From an uncultured Collinsella sp. (lineage in GTDB: Bacteria > Actinomycetota > Coriobacteriia > Coriobacteriales > Coriobacteriaceae): 7,755 bases of DNA. Below, piece by piece: positions 5,368 through 7,755 of the stretch. The stretch spans positions 1 to 7,755 of the forward strand of contig URBA01000062.1 of assembly GCA_900545905.1 (NCBI GenBank). The letters run 5' to 3'. Made by a program: the position numbers and the translations under genes. Positions within the stretch are counted from its first letter, which is position 1, and the number at the start of each line of letters is the position of its first letter. Under the pieces are notes generated by a model. The model saw only the letters and a list, made by a program, of their open reading frames with translations, was not told the DNA's origin and made no database searches.

Positions 5368-5497
5368 ACGTTACCAACACGGCTACCTGCATGGCAGTTA
5401 TAAAACCCCCTTAGTCAAGCCGCTGACAAATCCTACTAAAACCAAGCTGCTCACGCCAAAAGAATCCAAAAGATTATGCTTGACCAACATGTTGCGG

Positions 5498-5577
5498 TCG
5501 AATGCCGGCGGACGGAGCGACAGGACTGCAAACGCTCGGAAGACTACAGCCCCGGCGCCCCGTCCGCCGGCATTCGA
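5498..5577. repeat. 80-bp perfect-arm hairpin after the membrane gene
   Basis: Arms 5498-5515 and 5560-5577 are 18-bp perfect inverted copies (core TGCCGGCGGACGG). They enclose 44 bases that contain a further small AGCG/CGCT hairpin. It begins 11 bases after the stop of the membrane-protein gene. No T-tract follows it on the minus strand, so it is an atypical terminator. It could also be an mRNA-stabilising structure or a dispersed palindromic element. The arm shares CCGCCGGCAT with the terminator hairpin at 6094-6119, which may be chance in GC-rich DNA. Confidence 0.8.
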
Positions 5578-5588
5578 TGGGCGAGGAG

Positions 5589-6059
5589 CTATTTCTTCTC
5601 TTCGCGAGCTATCATGCGGCCGAGAGCCGCTGTAAAGGGATCGAGCAGCACGCCGGCGATAACCACAAAAGCCCATCCCTTTGTGACAAGGCCTGCCCAA
5701 CGCGCGAAGAACGTACGGCCTGCAATCGTTCCGAATCCTCCCTGGAAGGCAATCTCACCAAAACCGATCACCATAAAAAGGAGCGTGGCACCGATGACCG
5801 TACCGGCAATCTTGTGTGATGCACTCCCCTGCTCAAAACCAAAAAAGTCCAGGCACATACCAACCGTTTTGCCAAACAGCGGGAGTGCGCTCAGAACCTC
5901 GGCGATCACCGTGGCCACGATAAGTTGCCCCCAAAAGCCCGTGGGACTCGTCAGATCCAAGCCAGATGTCCCTTCAATGATGGGGAGAAATGCGCAAAGC
6001 AATAGCGGATTAAAGAAGCCGTTGAGAATACCGATAACGCGCCTGACAGGTAACTTCAT
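5589..6059 (-). CDS. Unrecognised four-helix membrane protein
   Basis: The product has 156 residues and about four hydrophobic segments: roughly 8-28, 42-62, 84-105 and 122-142. Polar or charged residues at the end (MIAREEKK) suggest a cytosolic C-terminus. Segments such as ILNGFFNPLL and GWAFVVIAGVLLDPFTAALG are compatible with a small integral membrane protein, but I see no catalytic or transport motif and cannot name a family. The frame is open up to 6260, but that part reads antisense through the MFS gene end. The ATG at 6059 has GAAAGG nine bases upstream and begins MKLPVRRVIG. It follows the transporter gene on the same strand, 100 bp away, with a terminator-like hairpin only 34 bases before its start, so it likely depends on read-through. 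It may work with the transporter, but nothing shows this directly. Confidence 0.75.
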   Translation of the reverse strand: MKLPVRRVIGILNGFFNPLLLCAFLPIIEGTSGLDLTSPTGFWGQLIVATVIAEVLSALPLFGKTVGMCLDFFGFEQGSASHKIAGTVIGATLLFMVIGFGEIAFQGGFGTIAGRTFFARWAGLVTKGWAFVVIAGVLLDPFTAALGRMIAREEKK

Positions 6060-6093
6060 AGCCGTAAGCCTTTCAAAGTCATTGATAGAAAGA

Positions 6094-6119
6094 GGGCCGC
6101 CGGCATATGTCGGCGGCCC
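6094..6119 (-). terminator. Terminator-like hairpin after the MFS gene
   Basis: GGGCCGCCG at 6094-6102 pairs perfectly with 6111-6119 across a short ATAT-centred loop. On the minus strand it is followed by TCTTTCTAT, a moderate pyrimidine-rich tail. It lies 40 bases after the transporter stop. Because the next gene starts only 34 bases further on with no room for a promoter, it may attenuate rather than end transcription. Confidence 0.7.
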
Positions 6120-6159
6120 CGATAAAACATGATGTGCGGCAAAACAGCTACTCGAGCGG

Positions 6160-7359
6160 CTACTCCGCCTCGCCGCCGGCCGCCATCTTCTCGGCCTCGG
6201 CAAGCTGGGCCGGGGTGAGCTTGCGATACTTAATGGCGCCAAAGACGACACAAGCCGCACAGACGATCATGCCGGCGATGAACTTCTGGTCAATCGTTGA
6301 ACCAAACGGCGACGTCACGGCCTCAAACACAATGGGAGACAGTGCCATGCCAAAGTTGATGCCGGCCATGCCAATGGCGAGGTTAAACGCACGTCCCTCG
6401 GGGGCAGAGTTGCCGGCGGCAAAATTGCCCTCCAGCGGCACGTAGGTCTCCTTGCCCAGCGCAACGACAAAGCCCGCAACGCACAGCACCATAAAGGCGG
6501 GCGCAACCAGCGTCAGGCCCAGGCCAACGAGCGTCACGCCCCACGCGATCGGCATAGCCAGGTTCTTGAACTTGGCAAACAGCGGACCGACCAGAAGACC
6601 AGCCGCAATACCGGCAACGGTCATAACGGTAGAGGCAAGACCGGCCTCCACGGTACCGCCAAAGCCGCGACCCACAACAAGCAGCGAAACGTTGGAGCTG
6701 AAGAGCTGGAACGTAAGTACGAACACAAAGCTCATGAGCGTGATAATCGCGACCTCTTTAGGCATATTGGCAAACACATTGACCTTGCGCTTGGGCTCAA
6801 GATGACCCTCGGGAAGGCAAACAGCCTCGATCACGATGAAAATGATCATGATGAAGTACGCCGCATAGCTGTGGAACCACTCGGCAGAACCCAAGATGCC
6901 GGAAACCATCGTCCAGATAATGCCGCCCAGTGCAACAAAAGTGGAGTAGATGCCCATGACAAACGAGCGCTGCTTGCCACCGAAATAGTCGGCGATCAAG
7001 GCGTCGGTCGAGTTCTGGACGGCGCCGAGACCAAGGCCCATGACAGCAGAAGCCGCTAAGACCTGGCCGAGCGAGTCGTGGAACACCAGCACCGAGGCGC
7101 CTGCCAGCATCACGATAACGTGACCGACGAGCGTCGTCTTCTTCTTGGACACGCGAGAGGCAAGCTGTGAAGAGACGAGCATGGCGGACAGTGCCATCAT
7201 CAACGGGATGATGCCGATGATCATCTGAACGGCAGCGATGTTCTCGTTGGGAAACGCCGCCGCGACAGAGGCCACGATGGGGACGGGCACCAACATGCCC
7301 ATAATGCACATGGCGGCAGCATAAATGCCCACCAGGTACTTGATCTTGGTTTTATCCAT
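6160..7359 (-). CDS. MFS transporter, substrate unknown
   Basis: This 399-residue protein has the size and pattern of a 12-helix major facilitator: six hydrophobic segments in the first half (about 9-32, 43-64, 77-95, 99-117, 133-155, 166-183), a charged central loop (EPKRKVNVFANMPKE, about 188-202), and six in the second half from about 203 to 377. The loop between helices 2 and 3 (SQLASRVSKKK, 64-74) is a degenerate form of MFS motif A that lacks its acidic residue. The C-terminal tail is acidic and cytosolic. The ATG at 7359 has AAGGA six bases upstream. It lies 74 bp after the butyrate-kinase-like gene, with a terminator-like hairpin between them. That position hints at transport of a short-chain acid or related metabolite, but no residue seen here fixes the substrate. 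A drug or sugar exporter is equally possible. Confidence 0.87.
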   Translation of the reverse strand: MDKTKIKYLVGIYAAAMCIMGMLVPVPIVASVAAAFPNENIAAVQMIIGIIPLMMALSAMLVSSQLASRVSKKKTTLVGHVIVMLAGASVLVFHDSLGQVLAASAVMGLGLGAVQNSTDALIADYFGGKQRSFVMGIYSTFVALGGIIWTMVSGILGSAEWFHSYAAYFIMIIFIVIEAVCLPEGHLEPKRKVNVFANMPKEVAIITLMSFVFVLTFQLFSSNVSLLVVGRGFGGTVEAGLASTVMTVAGIAAGLLVGPLFAKFKNLAMPIAWGVTLVGLGLTLVAPAFMVLCVAGFVVALGKETYVPLEGNFAAGNSAPEGRAFNLAIGMAGINFGMALSPIVFEAVTSPFGSTIDQKFIAGMIVCAACVVFGAIKYRKLTPAQLAEAEKMAAGGEAE

Positions 7360-7380
7360 GATCCATCCTTACACTTAGAG

Positions 7381-7420
7381 AAAAGGGTCGGAGCGGCCAG
7401 ACATCACCAGCGGCCGCCCC
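7381..7420 (-). terminator. Intrinsic terminator after the kinase gene
   Basis: Read on the minus strand, arms 7420-7412 (GGGGCGGCC) and 7398-7390 (GGCCGCTCC) form nine pairs including one G-U, around a 13-base loop. The stem is followed by GACCCTTTTCTCT, a usable U-tract. It is 13 bases after the kinase stop and about 20 bases before the MFS start, so any MFS transcription from upstream must pass it. Confidence 0.78.
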
Positions 7421-7433
7421 AAACACAGCACTA

Positions 7434-7732
7434 TCAGTCGTTGAATCCGGTGAACACGGGCTCTCCGCTGTACACGAGCGCTTCCTCGACACCATCGAGC
7501 ACGCGGCAGGCGCCAGACGCCATCGCCTCGAGCTCGAACTCGCCGGGATAAGCCGACACGGGGGCGATCCAAGAGCAGCATTCCTCAATCGAGGCAACAA
7601 GCTCCTTGCTGTGGACCATGCCGCCTCCGAGCAAAATGCCGTCGACGTCGCCCTTCAGCACACAGGCCATCTCGCCGATCCACTTGCAGATTTGGTAAAC
7701 CATTGCATCCCAGGCGCGGGCTGCAGCCTTAT
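7434..7732 (-). CDS. buk: Butyrate kinase family, C-terminal part
   Basis: Only the last 99 or so codons are present; the gene runs off the insert at the adapter. The reading frame continues past the internal Met at 7703 to the insert edge (DKAAARAWDAMVYQI), so the true start is outside. The sequence matches the end of acetate/butyrate kinases of the ASKHA fold as I know it from clostridial Buk: the DAM-YQI helix, VLKGDVDGILLGGGMVHS (nucleotide-site glycine stretch), IAPVSAYPGE and EALASGA-type LEAMASGACRVLDG. Buk transfers phosphate between butyryl phosphate and ADP to make ATP and butyrate in the cytosol. Branched-chain fatty acid kinases look alike and cannot be excluded from the end alone. 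The tail after RVLDG (EEALVYSGEPVFTGFND) is close to the usual length. Confidence 0.82.
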
Positions 7733-7755
7733 CTGTCTCTTATACACATCTGACG
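7733..7755 (+). other. Nextera i5-side adapter (non-biological)
   Basis: CTGTCTCTTATACACATCT at 7733-7751 is the reverse complement of the Tn5 mosaic end, and the following GACG starts the reverse complement of the Nextera read-1 adapter. Genomic sequence ends at about 7732. Confidence 0.98.

Noticed and set aside
5398..5700. 100-codon minus-strand frame between the membrane gene and nrdD
   Set aside because: It overlaps the end of the membrane-protein gene in another frame and reads through the 80-bp hairpin; composition is Arg/Ser/Pro-rich, as expected of noncoding GC-rich sequence.
44..7732. CRISPR arrays, tRNA or rRNA genes, phage or defence genes
   Set aside because: I found no regularly spaced direct repeats, no tRNA-like cloverleaf with TTCGA-type arm in an intergenic region, and no protein of these classes.

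Overview
The window is one tagmented library molecule: Nextera adapter sequence occupies both ends (1-43 and 7733-7755), leaving about 7.69 kb of genomic DNA at 44-7732. The insert is GC-rich bacterial chromosome. The gene content and protein style (anaerobic ribonucleotide reductase, short folate cluster, butyrate kinase end, strong AAGGAG-type ribosome binding sites) suggest a strict anaerobe of the Coriobacteriia, most like Collinsella from gut. This assignment comes from general resemblance, not from a search. All confident genes lie on the minus strand, so transcription runs from high to low coordinates.

Reading in the direction of transcription: (1) 7732-7434 is the 3' end of a butyrate-kinase-family gene, followed by an intrinsic terminator-like hairpin. 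(2) 7359-6160 is a 12-helix major facilitator transporter, followed by a second hairpin. (3) 6059-5589 is a 156-residue four-helix membrane protein that I do not recognise, followed by a large perfect hairpin at 5577-5498. (4) 5367-5024 is the control region of nrdD: a promoter with two NrdR-box-like sites 32 bp apart centre to centre, and a leader of about 220 nt. (5) 5023-2801 is nrdD and 2374-1793 is nrdG, encoding the oxygen-sensitive class III ribonucleotide reductase and its radical-SAM activase. (6) 1726-56 is folE, an HD-domain hydrolase gene and folB, closely packed and probably co-transcribed after nrdG. Together, (5) and (6) make dNTPs under anaerobiosis and the early pterin precursors of folate.

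The most unusual part is the 426-bp gap between nrdD and nrdG. It holds two large dyads. The arms of the first run into the last codons of nrdD. The arms of the second run into the ribosome binding site and first eight codons of nrdG. Between them, on the plus strand, lies a 41-codon reading frame whose start resembles the nrdG start (MNEANIEY against MNYANIKY) and whose end runs into a degenerate inverted copy of the nrdD end. This is either the relic of an inverted duplication of nrdDG or an RNA structure that controls nrdG translation, and it is the main item to follow up.
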